Origin: Perkinsus olseni
Lineage: Eukaryota > Perkinsozoa > Perkinsida
Direction: 5' to 3'
DNA length: 32,534 nt
NCBI GenBank assembly: GCA_013115125.1
Contig: JABANN010000401.1
Location: 1 to 32,534 of the forward strand
Made by a program: the position numbers and the translations under genes. The notes beneath the pieces are model-generated. The model made no database searches. It was not told the DNA's origin and saw only the letters and a program-made list of their open reading frames with translations. Shown here one piece after another: positions 10,601 to 19,661 of the stretch (positions are counted from its first letter, which is position 1; every line of letters starts with the position of its first letter).

Positions 10601-11424
10601 TTGTTTTCCTAATTGAACAGTTCAAATTTAACAGAATAGTTATCAGGAGTCGCGCCAACCCACACTACCCGGTTTCACATGCCACTCCATCACCTCCACC
10701 TGCGTGATACCTAAGGTGCGTATCTTCAGCTCAACCCTGCATCCGACAGTGACAAAAGATACCATCCCATCAATTCGAATCGTAATGCCGATTTTTCGAT
10801 CCCAGAATTGCCGACAAAATTCCCCCTACCAGACGAACAGCGGCTTCCAGCGAGTTCACTCCGCGCTTTACACCCGGCCATAAGAATTGAATTGCCCGTC
10901 CAGCAGATTTTCCAACAGTCAGTCTCGCCAATTCATTGATCGACGAGCTACCGGATATTGCTGTTTTGGTAACTCCCTATGCCTGATGGTACTATGGCCT
11001 ATGAATGACATCCCTGCCGTTGTCTCCATAATGGCGCTGCTAAGATTTGCTGCACACGAGCGAAAAAAAATTTTTAACAAATCGCGTCCCGAAAAACACC
11101 CCGCATGAACCCCAGAATTTCCGTCCAAAAAATTTGTTCTCGGGAGCATACATCCCGAGGCGCCCTATTCAAAGAAGAGGTCGATGCATGCTCAAAACAA
11201 GGAAAAAGATACCTATCCTCTCTACTCCCCGATAACTAAGATAAGACCTTCTCAAAAAAGAAACCCTCCCTCCACAAGTTCGGCGATTTCCCCTCAACAA
11301 GATCCCCTCCTCCCGATATACTACCCTCCCCGATGTCCGCCAACCTAAACGGTTTCACAGCTCCCAATACTGCCGTCCCTCGCCAGAACGATAGATGCCG
11401 GCGAGTGACCAAGCCGGACAGCAT
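4697..11424 (-). CDS. DBT: Branched-chain 2-oxoacid dehydrogenase E2 (lipoamide acyltransferase), 14 exons
   Basis: This is the acyltransferase core of the mitochondrial branched-chain 2-oxoacid dehydrogenase complex. It moves the acyl group from lipoamide to CoA in Val/Leu/Ile breakdown. Minus-strand exons: 11424-11325, 10710-10669, 9833-9761, 9712-9585, 9499-9362, 9064-8965, 8912-8785, 8284-8180, 7434-7205, 6186-6059, 6015-5874, 5591-5434, 5328-5249, 4776-4697. Phases agree and total 1632 nt (543 aa). Order: mitochondrial-type leader [16 protein letters not shown]; lipoyl domain 1 (FRLADIGEG, modified Lys64 in VESDKA); lipoyl domain 2 (FHLADIGEG, Lys177 in VESDKA); E3-binding domain ([20 protein letters not shown]); catalytic domain with [43 protein letters not shown] and active-site DHRHIDG (His near 512); end [16 protein letters not shown]. 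Human DBT has one lipoyl domain, so the second is an extra. The intron 5 donor (GTCTTA) is weak. Confidence 0.93.
5329..5433 (-). other. DBT intron 12 with CGCGCCACGAAATT core
   Basis: A 105-nt intron, GTGAGG...GGTAG, between the exons ending in RIRTLP and beginning with [10 protein letters not shown]. It contains the repeat core at 5351-5365, in the orientation AATTTCGTGGCGCG as read in the transcript. Confidence 0.75.
6016..6058 (-). other. DBT intron 10: 43-nt intron built around the repeat core
   Basis: The intron starts GTGAGTTGG and ends GTTGTCAG. Its middle is AATTTCGTGGCGCGCGGTCA, so the repeat occupies nearly half of it. Splicing joins NSKIDP to [12 protein letters not shown] in frame, matching other E2 proteins. 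Confidence 0.8.
6187..7204 (-). other. DBT intron 9, 1018 nt, composite of several insertions
   Basis: From the 5' splice site this intron holds a CCAACG...CTTAGTTAGA-type copy (about 7060-7135), a strongly AT-rich stretch (about 6925-7005) and a GC-rich stretch (about 6520-6910) with many CG-rich palindromes. It ends with the repeat core TGTCACTGCGCCACGAAATT next to the acceptor (6196-6215). I see no host coding in it. Confidence 0.65.
7060..7135 (-). repeat. Copy of the CCAACG...CTTAGTTAGA element in DBT intron 9
   Basis: Plus strand GTCTAACTAAGCCTAAGCCC is followed by GACGTTGGACTTGAAACTCA, the reverse complement of the family tip. It lies close to the intron's 5' end. Confidence 0.65.
7992..8157. 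mobile_element. 166-bp hAT-like non-autonomous DNA element with 8-bp target duplication
   Basis: The ends are perfect 13-bp inverted repeats, CAGTGCCGTACTC and GAGTACGGCACTG. They are flanked by identical 8-bp direct repeats ATCAAACA at 7984-7991 and 8158-8165. CAGTG-type ends with an 8-bp duplication are the hAT signature. There is no coding capacity. It sits in DBT intron 8, about 13 bp inside the 5' splice site, and looks recent because the duplication is exact. Confidence 0.9.
8551..8652. mobile_element. TGGAGTTT-ended short inverted-repeat element, copy 1
   Basis: The ends are TGGAGTTTCGCCCG and, inverted, TGGAGTTTGCCCGCGATATG. The interior includes GATGTAAAATGTGTTTTCC. No clear target duplication. 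It lies in DBT intron 7 (8285-8784). Confidence 0.75.
8913..8964 (-). other. DBT intron 6: 52-nt intron in lipoyl domain 2 with the repeat core
   Basis: Starts GTAAGAATTT and ends GCCGGCAG, with TTTTGTCACTGCGCCACGAA plus ATTAT inside. The same block of about 25 nt is found at the 3' end of intron 9. It splits the domain after GVIRRLG. Confidence 0.8.
9500..9584 (-). other. DBT intron 4: 85-nt intron that is a tRNA-like sequence
   Basis: The 5' splice site is the start of a tRNA-like sequence. GTGGTAGAGTGGTTAAGG fits a pol III A-box, and GGTTCGATTCT, about 45 nt on, fits a B-box. After it comes a short tail ending in ATTTTTCAG. Splicing joins [14 protein letters not shown] in phase, between the two lipoyl domains. 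There is no matching acceptor stem, so it is not a working tRNA gene. Confidence 0.8.
9713..9760 (-). other. DBT intron 3: 48-nt intron in lipoyl domain 1 with the repeat core
   Basis: Starts GTGCTTTTTC and ends GTATCTCAG; the middle is CGCGCGCCACGAAATTTGGA. It splits the domain directly after VDITSR, nine codons upstream of the equivalent intron in lipoyl domain 2. Confidence 0.8.
10402..10481. mobile_element. TGGAGTTT-ended element, copy 2 (DBT intron 2)
   Basis: The left end TGGAGGTTCTCCCGT is diverged. The right half GATGTAAAATGTCTTTTTCA followed by TATCGCGGGTGAAACTCCA matches copy 1 closely. Confidence 0.65.
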
Positions 11425-11889
11425 GAGAACAACAAAAGGAACTTCAAGACCCAGTCTAGACAGCCCCTCGGTAGGAGTAGCAGCACATTGTTGCACAACT
11501 CGCCAAGAACCTCCGATCTCGGAAACACTTCACGATTCTATCAGATTCGGTACTGATGGTCAGCGAGCGCTCTGTTCTGAAATCACGAGGGTTCCCGGTT
11601 GTGGTCCACAACTTGTGGACACCTGTGAAGTTGACCCTCCACTAACCGATAATAAATGTTGTGGCCCTCATTCAGCACTAGGAGCATAGCAATGACCGTG
11701 ACGGCTGCAATTTACTCCTTAGGTTCCAAAATGAAGCCCAGAAATGACCGATTTTCACCTGAGCCCGTCGCCTATCAGCACCATCTGGTTGATTCACAGC
11801 CAAAAACGAAAACCCTTCTTAGCAAACCTACCGAATCCTCGCACAAGTCTGACTAGTACATGTGGTCTACGCGTTTTGCACCTGCCGAA

Positions 11890-11961
11890 TGTGAATTTCG
11901 CGACGTGAAATGTGAAATGCGTCTTTTTACTAGTGTTTCTCATATCGCGGGTGAAACTTGA
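11890..11961. repeat. TGGAGTTT-type element, partial copy 3
   Basis: CGCGACGTGAAATGTGAAAT ... CATATCGCGGGTGAAACTTG matches the right half of copies 1 and 2, with a small insertion. Confidence 0.55.
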
Positions 11962-12017
11962 GTGATGCGTTAAACGCGATTTACACGCGCCACTTAACGA
12001 TAAAGTACTTGTTTCAC

Positions 12018-12159
12018 AAGAGGCTCTCTATGTTTCACGCGATGAAGCCTTTTCTGCGATGTGTTATCTCGCGAGATGCTCCGATTTCGTGCTATTTCGC
12101 GCTTTTCGCGTTTTTCACTTTGCGAAAAACGCCACTTCCCCATTACGGGTAAAACTCCA
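12018..12159. repeat. TGGAGTTT-type element, diverged copy 4
   Basis: It ends CATTACGGGTAAAACTCCA, the inverse of the family's left end. Further in it has TGCGAAAAACGCCACTTCCC and several TTTCACGCGATG-like blocks, which suggest two fragments side by side. Confidence 0.5.
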
Positions 12160-12765
12160 TTATTATCCGTTCATCACCAATATCTGAATTTTTCCATTCA
12201 ACTATGTATCCTTCACGGAAAATTCATATTGCACATGCGCTCCTCCAAGATTGACTTTTTCATGCATTTTTCTTTAATTGCTTCAATTTTCATCAGCGAA
12301 CGCCACCGAACCATATAACAAACTCACATTAAACATATACTTCCATACTACACTAACTCTCCGCCGGTAAGCCAGCTTCTTTCAAGCGACGAGGAAAAGC
12401 ATCTCAGCGCGGAAAACTCACAAAATCGTCCAAGGCAAGCATCGCCACTGCAACCAAATCCAACCCCAGAATTGATCGTCAGGTAGACGACATAAACGCA
12501 ACTTTCCTGTCGCCGTCAGAGTCAGTTTTCGGCCCGAAAAAAGGAGGACTGATAGTTGTACGTGGAAAATAAACCCACGAACGCTCCTCTTGAATAGTAG
12601 TATTATGTTTCCGAATGTTAATGACTAACAATATCAACATCAATCATCAATAACCTTAAAACCACAGCCGATCGAACGCCGACTGCACGCCGGGAAAAGG
12701 CACACAGCTCCCCCCGCTTGCTTTCCTCCACCATCCTGACGCAACCTTCCTTACAAAATGCCTTC

Positions 12766-15292
12766 TCAATAATTCCTCCCATAAAATGCCGCCTCAGACA
12801 AACCGTGAGACATCTTCTCACTACCGCTGCTGCTAACATTCGTGGCATGGTGATGATGCCGATGATGATGGTGCGATGCGGAACTCCCAGACAGCGGAGC
12901 GCCGCTCGAGTGACGTCCGCCACTGACAGGCGTCACGCTTGTATTGTACATGTCACCGGTCAGAAGGTGATGCTCCTGCTGCTGATGGGCAGGAGGCTGC
13001 TGGTGTTGTTGATGCAATTCCGTTTGCTTCAATAATTTAATAATTTGTAACTTCTCCTTCTTACGACGTTTTATCTCACCCGGTGGGCACCTAAAATTGG
13101 GTAATTTACTCCGAAAAAGGAAATCTTCGCGCATTCCCAAAGCCAAGGAGAACGACATCGCCGTTGAATTCGCAATCACCGTCGCTAGCGCTGCTGAGTA
13201 CGGATATAACCGTCCACTGTCGAAGAGAGAAAAATCCCGTGAACGGAGAAAATCGCTCCAAAACGTCCGTTATTACAAATGGCAAAACTCGCACTGGGCT
13301 CCATGACGGCATCCGCTCGCATGATAAAACCATGCGCAAGGTTTGCACGTTCCCGACGCATGCAGCCTCGACCTGAACACACCGTGGAGGAAATGCAAGA
13401 TAGCAAGATACCAAGGACTACCGCTGCTTACCCAATGCTAGGAAAGACAGAGAGGTCCAAATCTATAGGGGTACTCTCCGGGCTGTGAGATGAAGCAACC
13501 GGACTTAAATTGCTCTCATTACCAACTGTCGTCGTGAAAGACTGAGAAAAAGACGAAAATCCTAAAATTCGAAGCGAACATTCTCGCTGAGAAAAAAATC
13601 TTCCGAAATCGTGATGCTTATTCAACCTACTACTCCAAGCACGACGTGAGACCGAAAACTCGCCCTGAAACAGAGTTCCCACTCCAGCGCTTCACCACAA
13701 ATCAACAGGAAACCGATCACTGACCGCCGAAATTTCCAACTAGTCATGAGTATGAGAAAACGGAGAACTGCCCGTCACTACCTTCGGCAAGGTCATGGTC
13801 ATATCCACTGGACAACTCTGCGGCGTCTTCTTGCACGACGTAAGTTGGGAAGGGGGAAAGTTGATGAAGGTGTTCTTAATCGGCAGAAAACGGTCTTCTG
13901 AGGTGAGCCAGAAACATATCTTCCCAAGACTACGGTAAATGTAAGTCCCTCACTGGAGCGAAAAATCCCGAAATCCGAGCGATTTCCCCTATTTTTACGG
14001 GATAAAACCAGGCGTGCGTTCTCCCAGTGTCACTCCTCAAAAACCCACCAAACTTTCAACCCCTCGCTGTTATCAGAATGAAGCCTGCGCAAGAGAGCCG
14101 GCATCCAACGGATCACCGCGCAGCTCTCATACGGTCATGACCGGGACATGGCGACTACGAGTCCGACAAAGTCGCACTACTGCAACAATCCAATGCTAGC
14201 GCCAGCGATGGGAATCCAGACAAAGTGACGATGGCGAAAGCGAAATCGAATGGTCTTCCCATATGTCCAACCTCCAAGGCCGTTGACGTTCCTTTGCTGC
14301 TCCTGCATTCGCTGGAGCCTCTCGTTCGTACTCTCGTGTCCGACTTCAATTGCTAATCGGGTGAGAGTATCAATGTCTTCTCGACTATATCTGTCCACCC
14401 GATCGATCATCAGGGCCAGCGCTAAGTTCACTGATTGATATTACCCCTGATGAGCTAGTGAATGGGTATCCAGAGTTGCAAGATCAGACACCGTTTCCAA
14501 CCCATGGGCTCTGAGAAGGTCGATACCTGTCAAAAAACAACAAAGTCAAAATCAAAATCGCGAAAAATGCAAAAACCGAATTCTCATACTGAAGAAGAAA
14601 TTTCACCAAGAAAAAAAACTAAACAGGAGAACCGGGAATGGAAATGATCTCCCAATCTGAAAGCAGAGCAACCCTAGATTCTCCCAGGCCATGAGGGTCT
14701 CCAAGATAGCAAGATTTCCTCCCGATAAAAAGAAGGAAAGCTAATTTCTGAGTCCTCCGCAGACCACCAGTCTAGGGCGAATATTGACTCTCATGCGGCG
14801 GCATCATTACCCTCAGGGGAGACCCCGTAGGTGACTAAAATGTCGACCGTGAGGCCCATGGCGTGTTGGAGAAGGAGGTGTTGCGTTGGAGATGAATGAG
14901 TGGCCGTCGTGGTGGCGGGAGCTGTACTGTAAGAGCTCTGCCCCAGGGTATCGGGTGACAAGGAATATAGACTGAAAAAAGAGCAACAAAGAATCGAACC
15001 GGGGACATCCGGACGCCACACCGATCCACTAACCTACTGCACTAACAGTCCACACCTTATCCGCGGCTACCACTTACTCGGGATTCTGATCAGGACCCAA
15101 ACTGGACGCCGCTGAGAACAGTGATGGTGCCGGATACTCATCGACTTGCACCAGAGGCGTTGACCCTTGCCTAACCATCGGGGCATCTCTTCCATCAGAC
15201 GCTCTGTGACGCCGTGACGCATCTGTCCCGTCCCCGACACCATGCGCGCCTGCCGGTGCTATGCTGGACGAGTAAGTTAGACTATCTCGCAT
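12766..15292 (-). CDS. CCCH-type zinc-finger protein, multi-exon
   Basis: A probable RNA-binding protein. Exons I can phase on the minus strand: 15292-15078, 14971-14811, from 14430 to an end I could not fix (about 14200-14310), 13541-13432, 13372-13277, 13090-12766. The last three splice to DLSVFPSIG-SRLHASGTCKPCAWFYH and CRHGAQCEFCHL-CPPGEIKRRKKEK, a CCCH finger with spacing C-x8-C-x5-C-x3-H. This is the form common in dinoflagellates and relatives, followed by a basic stretch. The C-terminus is low complexity: Gln-rich, then a histidine run broken by one Arg. The N-terminal exons encode Ser/Thr-rich sequence and a helical block near SREDIDTLTRLAIEVGHEST. The start at MRDSLTYSS is the first in-frame ATG and is tentative. 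No partner or target RNA can be named. Confidence 0.75.
14972..15077 (-). other. Zinc-finger gene intron 1 carrying a tRNA-like sequence
   Basis: A 106-nt intron from GTAAGTGG to TTTTTTCAG. Inside, in gene sense, TTAGTGCAGTAGGTTAGTGG resembles an A-box region and CCGGTTCGATTCTTTG contains a B-box. Splicing keeps phase (NPE/D-LYSLSPDT). Confidence 0.75.
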
Positions 15293-15473
15293 AAACAACC
15301 AAAGTGGGAGTCAACTTCTCGAACTTTCAAAAAATGATAGCCGGAAGAAAAAAATAACACAACAAACCGTCTTCACTGGTAAATAGAAACAACACTGTAT
15401 AAGAAAGAAGGCGTATCTAACCGTTTCACACGATCTTTCCGCACTGCCAAGAATTAGCTGCTCTCCTCGTTAT

Positions 15474-18400
15474 TCACTGTTCGCCCTCGTCTTTCTCGGC
15501 TTCCTTCTTCTTACTACCCAGGGCCACTGCGATCAAATTCGGATGGTACTTCAGAGACGCACTAGCGGTAGCGCTGGCTTGATCAATCGAACCTAATAAC
15601 GATCAAACAACATCCACTCGGTACATTCATGATTTTAAGGATAAAAACGACATCTGTGAGATTCGAACCCGAGACCTCGATCATCAAATGACCTTACAGA
15701 CAGACGCTCGAGAGATGGACTCCACATACGACTTTAAATCGATCATAGGCGTATCTTTTCATCCGTATCTTACCAGCTGCGAGCTGCTTCAACACTAGAA
15801 TGTTAGAGAGTATGACTCTCCTCATCTGCTGTACATCCCGCCTCGTCCTCGCGTCGACCATAGATCGCTTCCCAACTTGGTCCAAGAAAAATCCTGTGCG
15901 GTTCATAGACTCTATGCTATTCAACACGATCTGTTGCAGGCCTGAAAATCACACAAAAATCTCGGCGGAGCGATGCAGAATACTCCCCATAGAGAATCTC
16001 GTTCACAGTACATCAGGCGAACAAAAAATGAAAGTGAGAGACTCGGAGATTCCCTCGCTGGGATTCGAACCCAGGATCTCCTAAAACTAGGAGCTGGCTG
16101 AAGTCTCATAACTGCGTCCTATCCAGCCTGACCATGTTTGTGGAAGATGCCCACGGACGTAGTAAAGAAAACGCAAGATTGCAAGATTTCAAGTTGGTCA
16201 TCCTTCGACCCACTCACCCATGTTGGTATCAGATTGGTCCTTGCCAGTCACCGCCATCGCTGTCGATTGGAGGAAATCCGCAAAGGTAAGCTCGTGAGGA
16301 AGACGATAACTGCGGGCGAGCAATTCCGAAATTGCGAATAAATCGCGCACAGTGGATCCCAACAGCCTCCGAGGCACTCAATCAAACACCCGCTTCAAAT
16401 CTTCCGACCGCGCGCCACAAAATTGAAACCCCTTAACCGAGGAATCTTCCACCCCCTGACCATCACCTAGATATTAGAGTCTGTATCCTCACGGCGAATC
16501 GCGAGGCGATCGACTTGGCCGCGGCCTCGGTCGGAGCACTCATCAGGCCAATGTACTGAAGGGCTAGTAACATACGGAAGGAACCTGGGCAAAGACGAGG
16601 TCAAAAGATACGCTTCGAAGACATCGCCACTCATACTGGCTCGGTAGGACACTCTATTAAAGTTGAAGCGAACGATGTCAGAGAGGTAAAGGTTTCTGAG
16701 CTCTACGGCGAATTTGAAGTTCCGATTTTTATGCTACCTACGCTACCACAACCATTCTGCTGCGACGAGTAGGCCGCACCTTTTACCCAAGCCTGCACGA
16801 CGTGAAAACAAACTTCATGTGAGCACTCCAACAATCTCTCTTTCGCACAGTCGCTCAGGATGAGACACGTCCTGCTCGAGATCTATCTCCTCGTCAGAAA
16901 ATGGCTCATTCAACGGCAATGATGACTATGTACCCGCGGCCCTCATCGACACTACCCTGAATGATCTCCATCCTAGCTTGCAACAAGGCCATGTCGTTGG
17001 TGGGCTCCGGGGGTGGTAGTTGGCGATTCTTCCGCTCACTTCGTCGAACGTGACGGGGCTTGGAGGCAAGATCCAGTGCAGACGCCATTTCGCGGAGGGC
17101 GTAGAGCTGAGAGGGAAAAAGGAGATGGTGTCTCGGTCGGTCAAAAGACCGAAGGGTTAGTATAATCGATAGGGAATAGACAGGTTGTCTCAATAAAGTC
17201 GACCTAATCGATCAAGATACTTAACAAAGTTGACCTAATCGATTGAGATACTCAATAAAGTCGACCTAATCGATCAAGATACTCAATAAAATTGACCTAA
17301 TCGACCAAGATACTCAAGAAAGTCGACCTAATAGATCAAGATACTCGATGAAGTTGACCTAATCGATGAAGATACTCAATAAAGTTGGCCTAATCGATCA
17401 AGATACCACCAAACCATCCCCTCTTCCCCTCCTCATTACCCTAACACCAATGAGATAATCCTCAAACCACAAGAGCATCGGCATCTCCTCGCTGTCGGCC
17501 AATCCGAGCTCGAAAGTGAGCTGCATCTCAATCTGCATCAGACTGATAGCCTGGTCCGTAACCCAGGTCCAAGTAGACTTCTTAAAGGCCAAGCGCTTGC
17601 CGTAGTTGATCTCGAGCATTTCATCCATGCCAAAAGCCTGATCGAGAACAAATACCACACTTTCACCTACTCACCTGAACCCCTCATCACTTGACTTTGC
17701 ATAATGTTGTACTCGGGGATGAGCTTAGGAATCGCTCGATGCTGCCTCGATCGACTCTTGAGAAGAGTCCTGGCACGCAGCTGGGTGATGCGAACGCAAT
17801 TGGACAAAACTCCAGCGGAGAACTCTTTATGTGCGGACCAGACATCACTCGGCACGCCCATACACTGGAGGGAATCCTGAGAACGTGAGAGATGCAAGCA
17901 TGGAAAAAAGATATTTTCCCCAACACACGACGCTAGAGTAATACCAAAACTTCCCCGTTTCTCGCCAAAGCACGGCGACTGCGCAATACAGACAGAGGCG
18001 ATGAGGGTCCCAACCGCGGGATGATAGAAAGATCTTTTTCACAGCTCCCGTAGAGCATCATTCTACAAAATTCAAATGCGATACGACGTTATCAGTACTA
18101 CTCATCGCGAACGTATCTCGTTACCCTCAAGGAGATTGGTTAAACCATTTTTAGCTCAACCCCAACTCAACCTCCCTCGCATCATGCACGCTTCAACCTA
18201 AGATTCCCTGATGCCCACCTTAACAAGTGCCTCCATATCGATGGTGTCCATGAGACGCAAGCTGGTGATGGCCCGGGCGAGGGGCTGCTCAGCGGCGCTG
18301 CCGTGACGAAGATCTTCCAAAAAATGCTCCAAGTTATCGAGAGTGTTGACCCTCGATAGACCCTCGAAGGCGTAGCCGATATCCGTCAACAGCGAGTCCA

Positions 18401-19245
18401 TACTCGAATACGCATCCTCGCGACTCAACGAGGGCACTTGGCGCGGCGGTCCTGACATCAACCAATTTCCAATAATGCACACTACACGAACCCGCACGAG
18501 TTCTATCCTCACCTGGGGGCATATCATCATTATTGATACTAGCATCGAACAGCCTATCAAGCTGCTTCCTTCTGTCCTCATCTTCTGCCAGTACCCCATC
18601 CCGGCCCCCCATCTGCAAGGCGTCCAGTACTTCACTGACCGTCGCCATAGTGCATCCCTCGTTCTTGCTGGTCTGGACGCTCTCCAATATCTTCTCGAGC
18701 GCTTCAAAAGCCGCTATCCTCTCGCCCAGACAGTCGGCCACCGCCGGAAGCTTCTTCTGATCGAGGTTGGCTCCCAGCAGGGCCAGCGGGGCGTCCTCAT
18801 CGGCGACAACCTCAGATTCAAGCATGATGTCGCGGGCCAACCACGAGCATCTCAGCGCTAAGTTGAGGAAATACTTCAACCCTTCATGATGGACCGAACC
18901 GAGATCATGGCAAAGCAGGCACGACCAAACCGTCTGCAGGGTCGTGTTACCGTTAAAATACAGGTACACCATAGCAATCATCCCATCGGCGACGTACTTA
19001 GCATCATCATCGCTCAGCTCGCCGATTTCCGCCATAACCGTCTTCACGTCGGGCGTCTGGTGCAGACCAACGTCCATCTTGGGCTGCATCAGTTCGATGG
19101 CGCTCATGGCCTCAAAGGGACTGTAGTCCTCGCCATGCACTAGCTGGCCCAACCTCATAGAAGAGCAAGCGTTGGTGAGGGTGTTCGTGATGTCGGTCCA
19201 ATCGCCATCGCTGTGCTGAGCGTAAGCGACAGTGGCTGCTGGCAT
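15474..19245 (-). CDS. NAA35: N-alpha-acetyltransferase 35, NatC scaffold subunit (MAK10), multi-exon
   Basis: NAA35/Mak10 is the large auxiliary subunit of NatC, which co-translationally acetylates the N-termini of proteins beginning Met-Leu/Ile/Phe/Trp. Minus-strand exons: 19245-18513, 18451-18219, 17876-17691, 17637-17407, 17106 to about 16930, 16733 to about 16640, a segment near 16580-16480, one ending at 16218, 15941-15774, 15592-15474. Signature blocks are DWTDITNTLTNACSSMRLGQ-LVHG, FEAMSAIELMQPKMD (family FEAMSAIEMMDPKMD) and QTVWSCLLCHDL. Later come LKSRSRQHRAIPKLIPEYN, MQLTFELGL, HKNRNFKFAVELR, ILVLKQLAAG and the final ASLKYHPNLIAVAL (family HKYFPVVKL). Start chosen at MPAATVAYAQHSDG, just before the conserved region. 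Borders of the exons between 17106 and 16218 are uncertain, and the exon 2 donor could be GTGGGC or 12 nt later. Confidence 0.9.
15593..15773 (-). other. NAA35 last intron with a tRNA-like sequence
   Basis: A 181-nt intron, GTAAGA...TTATTAG. In gene sense it holds GGGTTCGAATCTCAC (B-box, plus-strand position about 15656-15670), preceded by CTCTCGAGCGTCTGTCTGTA as a poor A-box region. Confidence 0.65.
15942..16217 (-). other. NAA35 penultimate intron with a tRNA-like sequence
   Basis: A 276-nt intron, GTGAGTGG...GATTTTCAG. In gene sense it has the A-box TGGTCAGGCTGG and, further on, CCTGGGTTCGAATCCCAG, a perfect T-arm. The stretch between them is tRNA-length with an extra arm. The acceptor stem does not pair, so it reads as a tRNA-derived repeat and not a gene. 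Confidence 0.75.
16408..16424 (+). repeat. CGCGCGCCAC-AAAATT motif in a NAA35 intron
   Basis: CCGCGCGCCACAAAATT, one base off the DBT-intron core. It lies between the NAA35 exon ending near 16449 and the next coding segment. Confidence 0.65.
17190..17406 (-). repeat. 31-bp tandem repeat, 7 units, at the start of a NAA35 intron
   Basis: There are seven adjoining 31-bp units. Read in gene sense the unit starts GTATCTTGATCGATTAGG and goes on TCGACTTTATTGA. The intron's 5'-most unit directly follows exon 17637-17407, so its GTATCTTGAT is the 5' splice site and every later unit repeats that sequence. Units differ at a few positions, mainly TCGACC/TTGACC. Confidence 0.9.
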
Positions 19246-19661
19246 TCGGGAAGGTGTGATAAATAGAAACTGATTCCCAACACCGCTTTCCGCGCTTCTA
19301 CGGACCCCTTCCTGATTTCTGAGAAATCCCTGCATCAACCTAAGATTCATGCAGCTCCACCAGTTCATCTAGCTGTCTCGTCTCGCCCCTCCCAAACGCC
19401 CCGAACGCCACCTTTTTTCGAGCCAGAACGAATCCAGTGCCCATCCCGTCGTTGAGAGCTTTCGGACCCTCCCCTCCATGAAACACACTACCTCCCTCAA
19501 GTCGCTGTAGTGACGTATATCCGCCTCTAAGAAGCCGCACGACGTAGCAGCAAGTCTCCCGCACGGATTGTAAAAAGCGCGCGCCCGAAAGATACCCCGC
19601 GTGTCACCCATGCGTCACGCAGACGAGCTCGTTCACTGTCCACTCACTGTCGATCGTGAAT
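19246..19661. other. Divergent spacer between NAA35 and the DMT transporter
   Basis: This should hold both promoters and 5' UTRs. On the minus strand two overlapping frames look protein-like: from ATG 19611, MGDTRGIFRARAFYNPCG..., and in another frame ...GMGTGFVLARKKVAFGAFG and TRQLDELVELHES. They could be an upstream NAA35 exon pair or a small separate gene; I cannot join them convincingly. A copy of ATCTTAGGTTGA lies at about 19336-19350. Confidence 0.5.

Larger units (their letters stand above)
11425..12765. other. Gap between DBT start and zinc-finger stop
   Basis: No protein-like ORF beyond short antisense frames. It should contain the DBT promoter and 5' UTR (near 11425-11600) and the 3' end of the zinc-finger gene. 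It also holds two partial copies of the TGGAGTTT-type element, ending near 11961 and 12159. Confidence 0.6.

Noticed and set aside
14460-14540. Extra zinc-finger-gene exon reading GIDLLRAHGLETVSDLATLD
   Set aside because: It looks protein-like, but no donor leaves it in a phase that fits the next exon, while skipping it keeps phase; kept only as a possibility.
15942-16217. Functional tRNA gene on the minus strand
   Set aside because: A-box and T-arm are good but the acceptor stem does not pair and no sound anticodon arm is visible; the same holds for the other tRNA-like introns.
17190-17406. Possible CRISPR array
   Set aside because: Units adjoin with no spacers and the setting is a eukaryotic intron; it is a minisatellite.
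18475-18861. Plus-strand ORF of 128 codons
   Set aside because: Antisense of NAA35 exon 1, whose protein match is strong.
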